Notes: generated by a model from the letters alone, not told the origin. A stretch of DNA of 64,000 nucleotides from Bacillus marasmi (GCF_902168435.1 NZ_LR656170.1:1-64000), one strand, 5' to 3'; positions 8,290 to 20,448 are shown, counted from the first letter of the stretch. Translations and numbers: made by a program.

Positions 8290-8655
8290 GCTTGTTATGA
8301 GACACTTCCCCGATTTCCAAGCTGTGCTTTGGCACATAGAGACCTTCTATGCGACACTTCTTTGGCTTTTTTACTTCGTTTTGGCTCATAGAAACGTTCT
8401 ATGCGACACTTCTTTGGCTTTTTTACATCGTTTTGGCTCATAGAGACCTTCTATGCGACACTTCTTTGGCTTTTTTTCTTCGTTTTGGCTCATAGAGACC
8501 TTCTATGAGACACTTCTTTAGCTTTTTTTACTTCGTTTTGGTTCATAGAGACCTTCTATGAGACACTCCTTTGGCTTTTTTTCTTCGTTTTGGCTCATAG
8601 AGACTTTCTATGCGACACTTCTTTGGCTTTTTTACTTCGTTTTGGTTCATAGAGT
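8290..8655. repeat. 52-bp palindromic tandem array (array B)
   Basis: Seven units start at 8331, 8383, 8435, 8487, 8540, 8592 and 8644, spaced 52, 52, 52, 53, 52 and 52 bp. The unit is GGCTCATAGA-GACCT-TCTATGCGAC, a 6-8-bp stem, followed by ACTTCTTTGGCTTTTTTAC and TTCGTTTT. Some units have TCTATGAGAC, which lengthens the stem. The array fills the gap between the yunF stop and the yunD start. It shares the unit length and the TTCGTTTTGG junction with array H at 42600 but not the palindrome sequence. Confidence 0.93.
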
Positions 8656-8712
8656 CACTTTTCAAATTTCAATTTAAAGATTATTTTATCAAGTTTGCCG
8701 AGATCTTTTTTA

Positions 8713-9552
8713 TTAAAATAAATCCAATTGACGCGGTGCTAGGTCGTCGTATTCAATCCCCAGGAGGTCAATCATTTCCTTGGCGTTGTCTGCTGCGTCA
8801 CCACCAGAATTATTATTAAATACCGCATAGACATTGTCACATTGCTTGTTCAGTTCCTTTAAATTCTCTGCCCATTGCTCAAGTTCCTGCTTATTATAGC
8901 GATAAAGATAGCGGACCTCGCGCCAATCCTGCCCCTTCACCTTATTCCAGCCATGCACATTGCGCCCATGGAAGCGGACTAGGACGTTCTCATTGTTCAG
9001 TGTATCTAAAATGGTCGGAATCGACGAAAGCCCTGCTTGAGGCTCATCACAGATGCTGTGAATCCATCCTTCTTTTTTCATAAAATCAAGCGTCTTCTGT
9101 GTCATTTCTGGAGTGAACCAGGACTGGTGGCGAAACTCTAGAGCACAAGGTGTTTCGCCCATTTGCTCTTTGCACCAGCGTAAATAGGTTACATTTTCCC
9201 GCTTGCAATCAAACCACGGTGGAAATTGGAACAAAACCATCGCTAGTTTATGTTCGTAGGGTTCTAGTGATTGAATGAAAGCTTGAAACATTTCTGTTTT
9301 ATTTTTAAAAGGAATCGGCCCTCGCATGTGGCCAGTCATCCCCTGATAGGCTTTAACGATAAATTTAAATGTTTCCGGGGTATCATTGAACCATTTAGTC
9401 GCGTTTTGTTTTGGCTGGATTGCATAAAAGGAGGAATCGACCTCAACGGTAGGAAAATAGCCAGCATATTCACGCAGCTTCTCTCGTGCCGGCAAATTCG
9501 GCGTATATAAGCTGTCATGATCGCCCCAGCCCGTTAATCCGATTGAAATCAT
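8713..9552 (-). CDS. yunF: DUF72 protein, YunF (YecE-like TIM-barrel)
   Basis: This 279-aa DUF72/YecE family protein is predicted to be a TIM barrel related to xylose isomerase-like folds; no reaction is established. Signature blocks are the N-terminal LTGWGDHDSLYTP, FPTVEVDSSFYAIQP, the FQFPPWF motif, CALEFRHQSW and VRFHGRN, with NNNSGGDAADNA near the end. The open frame begins at a GTG at 9561, but that codon overlaps the ribosome site; AGGAGGTGCATAAA ends right before the ATG at 9552, so I start there. It lies between two repeat arrays and is probably a single-gene unit. Confidence 0.88.
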   Translation of the reverse strand: MISIGLTGWGDHDSLYTPNLPAREKLREYAGYFPTVEVDSSFYAIQPKQNATKWFNDTPETFKFIVKAYQGMTGHMRGPIPFKNKTEMFQAFIQSLEPYEHKLAMVLFQFPPWFDCKRENVTYLRWCKEQMGETPCALEFRHQSWFTPEMTQKTLDFMKKEGWIHSICDEPQAGLSSIPTILDTLNNENVLVRFHGRNVHGWNKVKGQDWREVRYLYRYNKQELEQWAENLKELNKQCDNVYAVFNNNSGGDAADNAKEMIDLLGIEYDDLAPRQLDLF

Positions 9553-9662
9553 TTTATGCACCTCCTAATGTTCATGATAGCATACGGAGTTGATGGAACA
9601 ACAATATTAAGTTTTTTAAGGGAAGTCGAGGAATCGGCTATTAAAGGGTCAGTTTTTATGAT

Positions 9663-9882
9663 AACTTATTTGGCGATTTTCTGATTTATTTGCCGAATTC
9701 GAGATTTATTTGCCATTTTCACGATTTATTTGCCAAATTCGAGATTTACTTGCCATTTTCACGATTTATTTGCCAAATTCGAGATTTACTTGCCATTTTC
9801 ACGATTTATTTGCCAAATTCGAGATTTACTTGCCATTTTCACGATTTACTTGCCAAATTCGAGATTTATTTGCCAAATTGAA
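9663..9882. repeat. 20-bp tandem array with 40-bp superperiod (array C)
   Basis: Ten units of exactly 20 bp run from 9683 to 9882, with one degenerate unit before. Every unit starts GATTTATTTGCC or GATTTACTTGCC. The last 8 bases alternate between AAATTCGA and ATTTTCAC, giving a 40-bp superperiod. There is no indel. Frames across it are open only because of composition. It lies between yunF and the sufB terminator. The layout matches array F at 24771, whose units start GATTTCATCGCC. Confidence 0.93.
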
Positions 9883-9892
9883 TTCTCAACAC

Positions 9893-9925
9893 AAAAAATC
9901 CGCTCACCCATCTAGGTAAGCGGAC
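9893..9925 (-). terminator. Terminator of the suf operon
   Basis: On the minus strand GTCCGCTTACC, TAGAT, GGGTGAGCGGA and a T run follow sufB. The stem is about 10 bp with one mismatch and a run of six Ts. Confidence 0.85.
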
Positions 9926-9937
9926 TTCAAATAAATT

Positions 9938-11335
9938 TTAACCGATAGAACCTTCCATCTCGAACTTGATCAATCTATTCATCTCAACTGCGTATTCCAT
10001 TGGAAGTTCTTTCGTGAATGGCTCGATGAAGCCCATTACGATCATTTCAGTTGCTTCCTGCTCGGAGATACCGCGGCTCATTAGATAGAATAATTGTTCT
10101 TCAGATACTTTTGAAACCTTTGCTTCATGCTCAAGTGAGATGTTGTCATTTAAGATTTCATTGTATGGAATCGTATCTGATGTTGATTGATTGTCCATAA
10201 TCAATGTGTCACACTCGATATTTGCACGTGCGCCATCAGCTTTACGGCCGAAGTGAACGATACCACGGTACGTTACTTTACCGCCGTGCTTCGAGATTGA
10301 TTTTGACACGATAGTTGAAGAAGTGTTTGGTGCTAAGTGAATCATTTTTGCACCTGCGTCTTGGTGCTGACCTTTACCAGCAATTGCGATGGAAAGTGTC
10401 ATACCACGAGCGCCTTCTCCTTTTAAAATAACAGCTGGGTATTTCATCGTTAATTTAGAACCGATGTTACCATCAATCCATTCCATTGTTGCATTTTCTT
10501 CACAAACGGAACGCTTCGTAACAAGGTTAAAGACATTGTTTGCCCAGTTTTGGATTGTTGTATAGCGGCAATATGCACCTTTTTTAATGATGATTTCTAC
10601 AACCGCACTATGAAGTGAGTTCGTTGTATAAACCGGTGCTGTACAGCCCTCAACGTAGTGAACATGCGCATCTTCATCAACGATGATTAATGTACGCTCG
10701 AATTGACCCATGTTTTCAGAGTTAATTCGGAAGTAAGCTTGTAACGGTGTGTCAACCTTAACGCCAGGTGGAACGTAAATGAATGAACCACCAGACCAAA
10801 CTGCAGAGTTTAATGCTGCGAATTTGTTATCAGTTGGTGGGATGACCTTTGCCCAGTGCTCACGGAAAATATCTTCATTTTCGCGAAGTGCAGAATCTGT
10901 ATCCTTAAATACGATTCCAAGTGCTTCAAGGTCTTCCTTCATATTGTGGTAAACAACCTCTGATTCGTACTGTGCCGATACACCGGCTAAGTATTTCTGC
11001 TCTGCTTCTGGAATACCAAGCTTATCAAAGGTTTGTTTAATTTCCTCAGGAACCTCATCCCAAGATTTTTCTGAACGCTCAGAAGGCTTAACATAATAAG
11101 TAATTTCGTCAAAATTTAACGAAGCTAGGTCACCGCCCCATTGCGGCATTGGCATATTATAAAAATGCTCTAATGACTTTAAACGGAAGTCAAGCATCCA
11201 CTGAGGTTCGCCTTTCATTTTTGAAATTTCCTCAACAATTTCACGGGTTAAACCGCGTTTTGATCGGAAAATGGAAACGTCTTTATCAGCGAAGCCATAT
11301 TTGTAATCGCCGATTTCAGGCATTTGTTTTGCCAT
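9938..11335 (-). CDS. sufB: Fe-S cluster assembly scaffold SufB
   Basis: SufB forms the SufBCD scaffold with SufD and the ATPase SufC, where sulfide from SufS/SufU is assembled with iron. The frame is open for 28 codons further upstream. The ATG at 11335 follows GGAGGAATTCGAC and gives the family N-terminus [15 protein letters not shown], so the protein is 465 aa. The beta-helix core includes [31 protein letters not shown] and the C-terminal [21 protein letters not shown]. It is the last gene of the operon. A 127-bp repeat element separates it from sufU. Confidence 0.96.
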   Translation of the reverse strand: MAKQMPEIGDYKYGFADKDVSIFRSKRGLTREIVEEISKMKGEPQWMLDFRLKSLEHFYNMPMPQWGGDLASLNFDEITYYVKPSERSEKSWDEVPEEIKQTFDKLGIPEAEQKYLAGVSAQYESEVVYHNMKEDLEALGIVFKDTDSALRENEDIFREHWAKVIPPTDNKFAALNSAVWSGGSFIYVPPGVKVDTPLQAYFRINSENMGQFERTLIIVDEDAHVHYVEGCTAPVYTTNSLHSAVVEIIIKKGAYCRYTTIQNWANNVFNLVTKRSVCEENATMEWIDGNIGSKLTMKYPAVILKGEGARGMTLSIAIAGKGQHQDAGAKMIHLAPNTSSTIVSKSISKHGGKVTYRGIVHFGRKADGARANIECDTLIMDNQSTSDTIPYNEILNDNISLEHEAKVSKVSEEQLFYLMSRGISEQEATEMIVMGFIEPFTKELPMEYAVEMNRLIKFEMEGSIG

Positions 11336-11398
11336 GTCGAATTCCTCCATTTCTATTGCAGTCACCCTTGAGGGAATCATGCTTTTTGCTCGTAAAAC

Positions 11399-11525
11399 GT
11401 TGATTTCCGCTCCAGGCACGAGCGGTCGCGGGCGGTGCAGGGAGCCTCCTCGGCACTTTGCGCCTACGGGGTCTACCTATGCCCTTTACTCCCGCAGGAG
11501 TCTTCGTGCCTTCCGCTCCATCAAC
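11399..11525. repeat. 127-bp palindromic repeat element inside the suf operon
   Basis: The element starts GTTGATTTCCGCTCCAGGCAC and ends GTGCCTTCCGCTCCATCAAC. The outer GTTGAT/ATCAAC and inner GGCAC/GTGCC are inverted, while TTCCGCTCCA between them is directly repeated. The inside is GC-rich with more pairing (GGAGCCTCCTCGGCACTTTG, CTCCCGCAGGAGTC). I recall similar dispersed elements in other Bacillaceae genomes. It is GC-richer than its neighbours and holds no gene. A truncated copy is at 15603. Confidence 0.8.
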
Positions 11526-11563
11526 TTGGTTACAGATAATTCATCTATTATTTATAAAGACAG

Positions 11564-14536
<2,973 letters not shown>

Positions 14537-14553
14537 GTTTATCCCCCCAACGC

Positions 14554-15339
14554 TTACGCTTCTTGCTCAACTGTTTCGTCTTCAATTCCTAGCTCTTGCT
14601 TGATCCAGTCGTATCCTTCTGCTTCTAAGCGTTGTGCTAATTCAGCCCCACCGGATTTCACGACACGGCCTTGCATCATCACGTGAACGAAGTCAGGAGT
14701 AATATAGTTTAACAGGCGTTGATAGTGAGTAATCACTAAACAGCCGAAGTTTTCACCGCGCATTTTGTTAATACCCTTTGATACAACCTTTAGAGCGTCA
14801 ATATCTAATCCTGAATCGATTTCATCAAGGATTGCAATTTTCGGTTGAATCATCATTAATTGAAGAATCTCATTACGCTTTTTCTCACCGCCTGAGAAAC
14901 CTTCATTTAAGTAACGCTGTGCCATGTTTGGATCCATTTCAAGGAATTCCATCTGTTTATCCATTTCGCGGATAAATTTCATTAGTGTAATTTCGTTACC
15001 TTCTTCACGACGAGCGTTAACTGCTGAACGTAAAAAGTCTGCATTTGTTACTCCGTTAATCTCACTTGGGTACTGCATAGCGAGAAAAAGACCAGCACGT
15101 GCACGTTCGTCAACTTCCATTTCTAGAACGTTTTGACCGTCTAATTCAATAGTACCTTGAGTTACTTCATATTTAGGGTGACCCATAATAGCTGAAGATA
15201 AAGTTGACTTCCCAGTACCGTTCGGACCCATGATAGCGTGGAATTCTCCGCCTTTAATCTCTAGATTTACACCTTTTAAAATTTCTTTCCCATCGATTGA
15301 AACATGAAGATCTTTAATTGTTAAAGTTGATCCTGCCAT
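14554..15339 (-). CDS. sufC: SUF system ATPase SufC
   Basis: SufC is the ABC-type ATPase that drives conformational change of the SufBCD scaffold. The 261-aa protein has Walker A GPNGTGKST, the signature FSGGEKKRNEI and Walker B KIAILDEIDSGLD, followed by the H-loop VITHYQRLL. It is the first gene of sufCDSUB; GGAGGTATTTATAA precedes its ATG. The operon promoter should lie in the 15340-15450 region, but I could not assign it with confidence. Confidence 0.97.
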   Translation of the reverse strand: MAGSTLTIKDLHVSIDGKEILKGVNLEIKGGEFHAIMGPNGTGKSTLSSAIMGHPKYEVTQGTIELDGQNVLEMEVDERARAGLFLAMQYPSEINGVTNADFLRSAVNARREEGNEITLMKFIREMDKQMEFLEMDPNMAQRYLNEGFSGGEKKRNEILQLMMIQPKIAILDEIDSGLDIDALKVVSKGINKMRGENFGCLVITHYQRLLNYITPDFVHVMMQGRVVKSGGAELAQRLEAEGYDWIKQELGIEDETVEQEA

Positions 15340-15794
15340 TTATAAATACCTCCATCACTGTATATCCTTCAGCTATAATAGCTGGATATTATTCATTCTC
15401 AATTTATTCTCATTACAATCTTATAACAAATTAAATTTGTAAGCAACATTTAAAGATTGATAATTCCTTCCTTTATAAAGAACAATGCAATCTACATTTC
15501 GATAATAATGAATATTTTTTCCTTATTACCTCTTTTCATGTATGAAGTCTTTATTAATAGGAATTCTTTTAGATTTTACTTAAATGCTTTTAATATATTT
15601 TTGTTGATTTCCGCTCCAAGTACTTCATGCGCATTGGTAAACAGAAAAAAAGCTGACCCTTTTGATGCAAGTCAAGCTGCGGGTTCTTCTATTATTATAA
15701 AAAATTCTAGGTATTGTTCCTTGTTTTAAATCAAGTTAGAAAAAAATATCGAAAAATGTCTTAAATGACTCCTTAATATTATACTATTCTTTTC
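15340..15794. other. Intergenic region upstream of sufC
   Basis: This ~455-bp AT-rich stretch is between sufC and the metQ terminator. It must hold the suf promoter near 15345-15420 (minus strand), but no clear -35/-10 pair stands out. At 15603-15625 it contains GTTGATTTCCGCTCCAAGTAC, a left-end fragment of the 127-bp element at 11399. A short plus-strand open frame (15457-15729) has no ribosome site and overlaps this fragment; I do not call it a gene. Confidence 0.5.
15603..15640. repeat. Fragment of the 127-bp element
   Basis: The first 16 bases (GTTGATTTCCGCTCCA) are identical to the left end of the element at 11399, and similarity decays after that. It is probably a decayed or truncated copy. 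Confidence 0.65.
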
Positions 15795-15830
15795 ACACAA
15801 AACAATACAGGCATCTCCAAGATGCCTGCA
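15795..15830 (-). terminator. Terminator of metNPQ
   Basis: On the minus strand CAGGCATCT-TGG-AGATGCCTG forms a 9-bp stem, followed by TATTGTTTTGTG. The T tract is imperfect. Confidence 0.7.
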
Positions 15831-15876
15831 TGTTTTATACAAAAAAGTAATTGGGGATTACTTCTTAGTTAATAGA

Positions 15877-16713
15877 TTATTTTACAGATAATACTGCGCC
15901 CTCGTATTTATCTTGGATGAATTTTTGGATTTCTTCAGACTTTAGTACTTCGACAAGTGTTTTTAACTCTTCATTATTTTTATCAGCAGAGTTCACAACA
16001 ACAAGGTTCGCTGGAACCACATCTTTACCTTCTTGGCCGATTAAAGTGTTTTTGATATCGATATCGCCTTCAAGTGCATAGTTTAAGTTGATGACAACCG
16101 CATCACCTTCACCAGCTTCAAATGATGAAGCTAATAGTTTTGCTTCGATTAATGTTGAGAAATCAAGTTTCTTCGGATTTTCAACGATATCCTCAACGCG
16201 AGCATTAGCACCCACGCCTTCTTTAAGCTTAATTAAACCTGCTTTTTCAAAAATCGGTAAGATACGACCGTGATCACTTAAAGAATTGCTCATAATGATT
16301 TTCGCGCCAGTTGGTAGCTCCTTTAAGCTCTTATATTCTTTAGAATAGATTCCAATTGGCTCTTGGTGGATTTCACCAATGCTGACAAAATCAAAATCAG
16401 GATTGTCTTCTAATTGAAGTTCTAGGTAACCAGGTGTTTGGAAGTAGTTCGCATCCAATTCTTTATCATGTAGTGCAACGTTTGGAAGAATATAGTCTTG
16501 GAACACTTCCACTTTAAGTTCAATTCCTTTTTCTTTTAACAATGGCTTTGCAGCATCAAGAACTTCAGCATGGGGAACTGCAGATGCACCGACAACAAGT
16601 GTTTTATCGTCATTCTTCGTCTCCTTTTCAGTTGACTTCTCGTCAGCACCGCCGCAAGCCGCAAGTACTAAAGCTAAAATTGCAATGGTAATAAAGCTTA
16701 ATAATTTTTTCAT
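15877..16713 (-). CDS. metQ: Methionine ABC transporter substrate-binding lipoprotein MetQ
   Basis: MetQ binds methionine (and probably its derivatives) outside the membrane and hands it to MetP. The 278-aa protein has a signal peptide with lipobox (LALVLAACGG) and the NlpA family body: VPHAEVLDAAKPLLKEKG, VFQDYILPNVALHDKELDANY, and QTPGYLELQ. AGGAGGAGAACAAA precedes the ATG. It is the last gene of metN-metP-metQ, all under the S-box leader upstream of metN. Confidence 0.95.
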   Translation of the reverse strand: MKKLLSFITIAILALVLAACGGADEKSTEKETKNDDKTLVVGASAVPHAEVLDAAKPLLKEKGIELKVEVFQDYILPNVALHDKELDANYFQTPGYLELQLEDNPDFDFVSIGEIHQEPIGIYSKEYKSLKELPTGAKIIMSNSLSDHGRILPIFEKAGLIKLKEGVGANARVEDIVENPKKLDFSTLIEAKLLASSFEAGEGDAVVINLNYALEGDIDIKNTLIGQEGKDVVPANLVVVNSADKNNEELKTLVEVLKSEEIQKFIQDKYEGAVLSVK

Positions 16714-16728
16714 TTTGTTCTCCTCCTG

Positions 16729-17400
16729 TTAGCGTTTGTCTGTTTTCTTTGTAAAATAATCTCCAATAAATTGGATGATAAAAACTAAAATCAATATCGC
16801 AACTGTTGCAACAAAGGTAACCTCGGTTCGGTTGCGCTGGAATCCTTCTAGATATGCGAAGTGCCCAAGCCCACCTGCTCCAATTACTCCAGCCATCGCC
16901 GTAAAGCTGACTAATGAAATGGCAGTTACGGTTATTCCGGAAATTAGCGCTGGAAAGCTTTCAGGAATTAACACTTTAAAAATAATTTGGCTGTGAGTCG
17001 CTCCCATTGATTGTGCGGCTTCAATGACACCTTTATCGATTTCACGTAAAGCAATCTCGACCATGCGAGCATAAAATGGTGCAGCTCCGATAATCAAGGC
17101 TGGAAGCGCAGCATTAGCACCCAGCATCGTTCCAACTAATACTTTCGTGAATGGAATCAGTAAAACAATTAATATAATGAAGGGAATAGATCGAAATACG
17201 TTTACAAACCCAGCAATAACAATATTGATCGCCCTGTTTTGCCATATATTACCTTTGTCAGTTAAGAATAATAGCAGACCTAATAATAGTCCTAGAATGA
17301 ATGTTGCAAGTACAGAAATAGCGGTCATATATATGGTTTCCTGGGTAGCAATCCATAATTGATCCCACTTTACGGTTTCAAATAATCCCTGTTCAGCCAT
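16729..17400 (-). CDS. metP: Methionine ABC transporter permease MetP
   Basis: This 223-aa inner-membrane permease has about five membrane segments. The EAA-type coupling motif that contacts the ATPase is seen in EAAQSMGATHSQIIFKVLIPE. FRSIPFIILIVLLIPFT is typical of the MetI/MetP family. The start overlaps metN by 8 bp and follows GGAGGTGATCAGAA. It works with MetN and MetQ. Confidence 0.95.
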   Translation of the reverse strand: MAEQGLFETVKWDQLWIATQETIYMTAISVLATFILGLLLGLLLFLTDKGNIWQNRAINIVIAGFVNVFRSIPFIILIVLLIPFTKVLVGTMLGANAALPALIIGAAPFYARMVEIALREIDKGVIEAAQSMGATHSQIIFKVLIPESFPALISGITVTAISLVSFTAMAGVIGAGGLGHFAYLEGFQRNRTEVTFVATVAILILVFIIQFIGDYFTKKTDKR

Positions 17401-18418
17401 TTCTGATCACCTCCACACCAATTTGCTGGGAGTGTAGGAAATCAGTAGCCTTATCAATTTCTTGTTTGTCTCCGTCGAGGTGAAGAAATAATGTTCCATA
17501 GGCTCCTGTTTGTGTTTGCGAAATTTTCCCTTGCAAAATCGAAACAGTTACCTCAAATTTCCGAATGAGATCGGCAATAACTGGTTGCTCTGCAGCCTCA
17601 CCAACAAAGGATAATTGCACAACTTGTCCATGTGGGTAACGAGCCAATATAGAATCAATTGTTTCCTTCGTTTCCTCCGGTTCAGTCACCTGTTGAACAA
17701 ATCGTTTCGTAATTGGCTGCTCCGGCTTTTTAAATACATTTAGAACATTGCCAAGCTCAACAATTTTCCCATTTTCCATCACTGCCACCCGATGGCATAT
17801 TTTCCTAATCACATGCATTTCATGGGTGATTAGAACAATCGTTAAGCCGAGTCGTTTATTGATATCTACTAATAGGTCAAGGATTGAATCGGTTGTTTGC
17901 GGATCCAAAGCCGAGGTTGCTTCGTCGCAAAGGAGAACCTTCGGGTTATTAGCAAGAGCCCTCGCAATTCCAACCCGCTGCTTTTGCCCACCGCTTAACT
18001 GGGATGGATAGCTGTCCTCTCTTCCCTCAAGACCAACTAGCTTCGTTAACTCATCCACTCGCTTTAACCGTACCGATTTTGGTACCCCGGCAATCTCAAG
18101 TGGAAAGGCGATGTTTTCTCGTACTGTTCTTGACCAAAGCAAGTTAAAGTGCTGGAAAATCATACTGATTTCCTGGCGAGCCTTGCGAAGCTCACCACCC
18201 TTAATTTTCGAGACTTCATTTCCGGCCACATTTATACTTCCATCTGAAGGAATTTCAAGTCCGTTCAGCATTCTAATTAAAGTACTTTTTCCAGCTCCGC
18301 TATAGCCAATGACACCAAAGATTTCTCCTTCTTTTACTTCCAAATTCACATCGTCAACAGCAGTGACAGGGCCGTTTTTTGAAGGATAGATCTTCTTTAT
18401 ACCTTTTATCGAAATCAT
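17393..18418 (-). CDS. metN: Methionine ABC transporter ATPase MetN
   Basis: The cytoplasmic ATPase of the methionine importer. It has Walker A GYSGAGKST, the signature LSGGQKQRVGI and Walker B VLLCDEATSALD. A C-terminal ACT-like NIL domain (roughly residues 260-340) in this family senses methionine and inhibits transport. The frame is open 8 codons upstream, but AGAGGTGATCC lies right before the ATG at 18418, so the protein is 341 aa. Expression is controlled by the upstream SAM riboswitch: transcription should stop when SAM is high. Confidence 0.95.
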   Translation of the reverse strand: MISIKGIKKIYPSKNGPVTAVDDVNLEVKEGEIFGVIGYSGAGKSTLIRMLNGLEIPSDGSINVAGNEVSKIKGGELRKARQEISMIFQHFNLLWSRTVRENIAFPLEIAGVPKSVRLKRVDELTKLVGLEGREDSYPSQLSGGQKQRVGIARALANNPKVLLCDEATSALDPQTTDSILDLLVDINKRLGLTIVLITHEMHVIRKICHRVAVMENGKIVELGNVLNVFKKPEQPITKRFVQQVTEPEETKETIDSILARYPHGQVVQLSFVGEAAEQPVIADLIRKFEVTVSILQGKISQTQTGAYGTLFLHLDGDKQEIDKATDFLHSQQIGVEVIRNG

Positions 18419-18509
18419 TGGATCACCTCTTTTATTGTTCATAGCATTTGCTTTTTAGTTTTAAGAAATGCTGTGCATATAAAATTTAGCCAATCAACTA
18501 TTATATTGA

Positions 18510-18686
18510 AATAAAAATACCTTTCTGCAAAATGAGCAGAAAGGTATAGTGGTAGTCTATCATCCTTCCTCTCATCTTCCAAAGCAAATGCTTTGTGTGA
18601 ATTGGCACCTTTTCATTTGCAGCTGTTGCAAATGACGGTTGCCGGGTTTCATAGGGCACGTCCCTCCACCTCTCTTGATAAGAGCG
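18510..18686 (-). ncRNA. SAM-I (S-box) riboswitch leader of metNPQ
   Basis: Read on the minus strand, the leader begins CTCTTATCAAGAGAGGTGGAG, then GGGACGTGCCCTATGAAACC, CGGCAACC and GGTGCCAATTC, which are the conserved S-box segments in order. It ends with a terminator (ACCTTTCTGC / GCAGAAAGGT then a T run, 18510-18546). This is the transcription-attenuation type: SAM binding favours the terminator and shuts off metNPQ. Confidence 0.95.
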
Positions 18687-18829
18687 TATATTTAATTCTA
18701 ACAATCTTAATGTGTTTTCTTGGCTATGAAAGTGATTCTATCACGAAGTTAAAATATCTGTCAACTCAAAATTTTATATTAATATATTATATTGCGTTAA
18801 TTTTGATTGAAGTCCTACGAAAATCAATC

Positions 18830-20134
18830 TTATCTTGAAGTTAAACCAGTAGCTTTTTCAATTGCTTGCTCTAGATCATCAATTAAATCTTCAGCATTCT
18901 CAATACCGATAGATAAACGGATTAAATCCTCAGACACACCTGCAGCAGCTAAACCTTCCTCATCAAGCTGTTGGTGAGTCGTGCTTGCTGGATGAATGAC
19001 AAGGCTCTTCGCATCACCAACATTGGCAACATGCGTCCAAAGTTCAAGCTCATTAATAAACTTCGAGCCAGCTTCACGGCCACCCTCGATACCAAAAACA
19101 ACAACTGAACTAGCGCCTTTTGGCAAGTACTTATCAGCAAGCTCCTTATCTGGGTGTCCATCTTTTCCAGGATAAAGAATCCATTTCACACCTGGATGGG
19201 CATCCAAATATTCGATAATCGTTTTTGTATTGGCGATATGTTCTTTCATACGTACATGTAAAGTTTCTAGTCCTAAAGCTAATTGGAACGCATTTTGCGG
19301 ACTGATAGCAGGTCCCATGTCTCTTAATAATTGAACACGTGCTTTAATAATAAACGCAGCTGGACCAACTGCATCACTGTACACAATGCCGTTGTAGCTT
19401 GGGTCTGGTGTTGTAAATTGCGGGAATTTGCCATTTGTCCAATCAAATTTACCGCCATCGACAATAATTCCACCTAATGTTGTACCATTTCCGCCAATCC
19501 ATTTTGTCGCAGAATGAATCACGATATCTGCACCGTATTCAATCGGTTTTAATAAGTATGGAGTTGCAAATGTGTTATCAACGATTAACGGAACTCCTGC
19601 TTCATGAGCAATATCTGCCACTTTTTCAATATCAAGGACGCGCAAGCTAGGGTTACCAATTGTTTCAGCAAAAACGGCTTTCGTTTTATCAGTAATCGCT
19701 GCACGGAAATTCTCTGGATCTTCCACATTAACAAATTTCACATTAATTCCGTAACGCGGAAGTGTATTCGCGAATAAATTGTAGGTACCGCCATAAAGTG
19801 CCGATGCCGCAACAATTTCGTCACCAGCTTGGGCAATATTTAGGATAGCAGTAGTAATCGCAGACATACCACTAGCAAGTGCTAGCGCACCAATTCCACC
19901 TTCTAAAAGAGTTACACGCTCTTCAAATACCGTTACGGTAGGGTTATGTATACGTGTATAAATATAGCCTGACTCAGCTAATGCAAATAAATTAGCAGCA
20001 TGCTCAGTATTGTTAAACTGGTAAGCGTTGCTCATGTAGATTGGAACCGCCCGCGCTCCTGTCACAGGGTCTGGTGAAAGTCCACCATGCACGCTTAATG
20101 TTTCAAAACGATAATTCTTTTTCTTTTCAGTCAT
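18830..20134 (-). CDS. metY: O-acetylhomoserine sulfhydrylase (MetY-type)
   Basis: This PLP enzyme makes homocysteine from O-acetylhomoserine and sulfide, or methionine with methanethiol. The 434-aa length and the long insertions place it in the MetY rather than the MetB/MetC branch of the Cys/Met metabolism family. The PLP Lys is in IHSATKWIGGNGT; YTRIHNPTVTVFEERV and LALASGMSAI are family signatures. AAAGGAGAGACGACA precedes the ATG. It has its own S-box leader, so it is regulated with metNPQ by SAM. No homoserine acetyltransferase gene is in the window. MetB/MetC-type activity cannot be fully excluded. Confidence 0.93.
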   Translation of the reverse strand: MTEKKKNYRFETLSVHGGLSPDPVTGARAVPIYMSNAYQFNNTEHAANLFALAESGYIYTRIHNPTVTVFEERVTLLEGGIGALALASGMSAITTAILNIAQAGDEIVAASALYGGTYNLFANTLPRYGINVKFVNVEDPENFRAAITDKTKAVFAETIGNPSLRVLDIEKVADIAHEAGVPLIVDNTFATPYLLKPIEYGADIVIHSATKWIGGNGTTLGGIIVDGGKFDWTNGKFPQFTTPDPSYNGIVYSDAVGPAAFIIKARVQLLRDMGPAISPQNAFQLALGLETLHVRMKEHIANTKTIIEYLDAHPGVKWILYPGKDGHPDKELADKYLPKGASSVVVFGIEGGREAGSKFINELELWTHVANVGDAKSLVIHPASTTHQQLDEEGLAAAGVSEDLIRLSIGIENAEDLIDDLEQAIEKATGLTSR

Positions 20135-20164
20135 TGTCGTCTCTCCTTTGATCTTATAATTAAT

Positions 20165-20199
20165 AAAAGCGCAAGCGCCTTGGCGCTGAAGCTAGTCAC
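20165..20199. repeat. Minimal AAAAGCGCAAG-type palindromic element
   Basis: AAAAGCGCAAGCGCCTTGGC is followed by GCTGAAGCTAGTCAC. It matches the two ends of the family at 3175 with nearly all the middle missing. It lies between the metY start and its riboswitch terminator. Confidence 0.6.
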
Positions 20200-20203
20200 T
20201 AAT

Positions 20204-20357
20204 CAAAAAGCCCTCTTCTTAATAAGAAGAGGGCTGATAAGCTAATTCATCTCTCCTTATCTATCAGAGCTCGATACTCTGCTGGAATTAGCACCGTGTA
20301 TGTAAAACCGGTTGCCGGGCGTCGTAGGGCCAGTCCCTCTGCCTCTCTTGATAAGAA
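20204..20357 (-). ncRNA. SAM-I (S-box) riboswitch leader of metY
   Basis: The minus strand reads TTCTTATCAAGAGAGGCAGAG, GGGACTGGCCCTACGACGCC, CGGCAACCGG and GGTGCTAATTCC, the S-box core. Its terminator has a 12-bp stem AGCCCTCTTCTT / AAGAAGAGGGCT and a T run (20204-20235). It is one of two S-boxes within 2 kb. Confidence 0.95.
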
Positions 20358-20448
20358 ACTACTATTCACTTTTAATTAAAAGTAATAGTATCATAGGAAA
20401 ATAATTCTCGTCAATAGAACGGATTTGTTTTTCTGATTATTATCTATA

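Noticed and set aside
9690-9919. Three overlapping plus-strand open frames across array C
   Set aside because: They arise because a stop-poor 20-bp unit cycles through all three frames. They have no ribosome sites and translate into the same repeated peptide.
15457-15729. 90-codon open frame upstream of sufC
   Set aside because: No ribosome site, odd hydrophobic composition, and it runs across a fragment of the 127-bp element.
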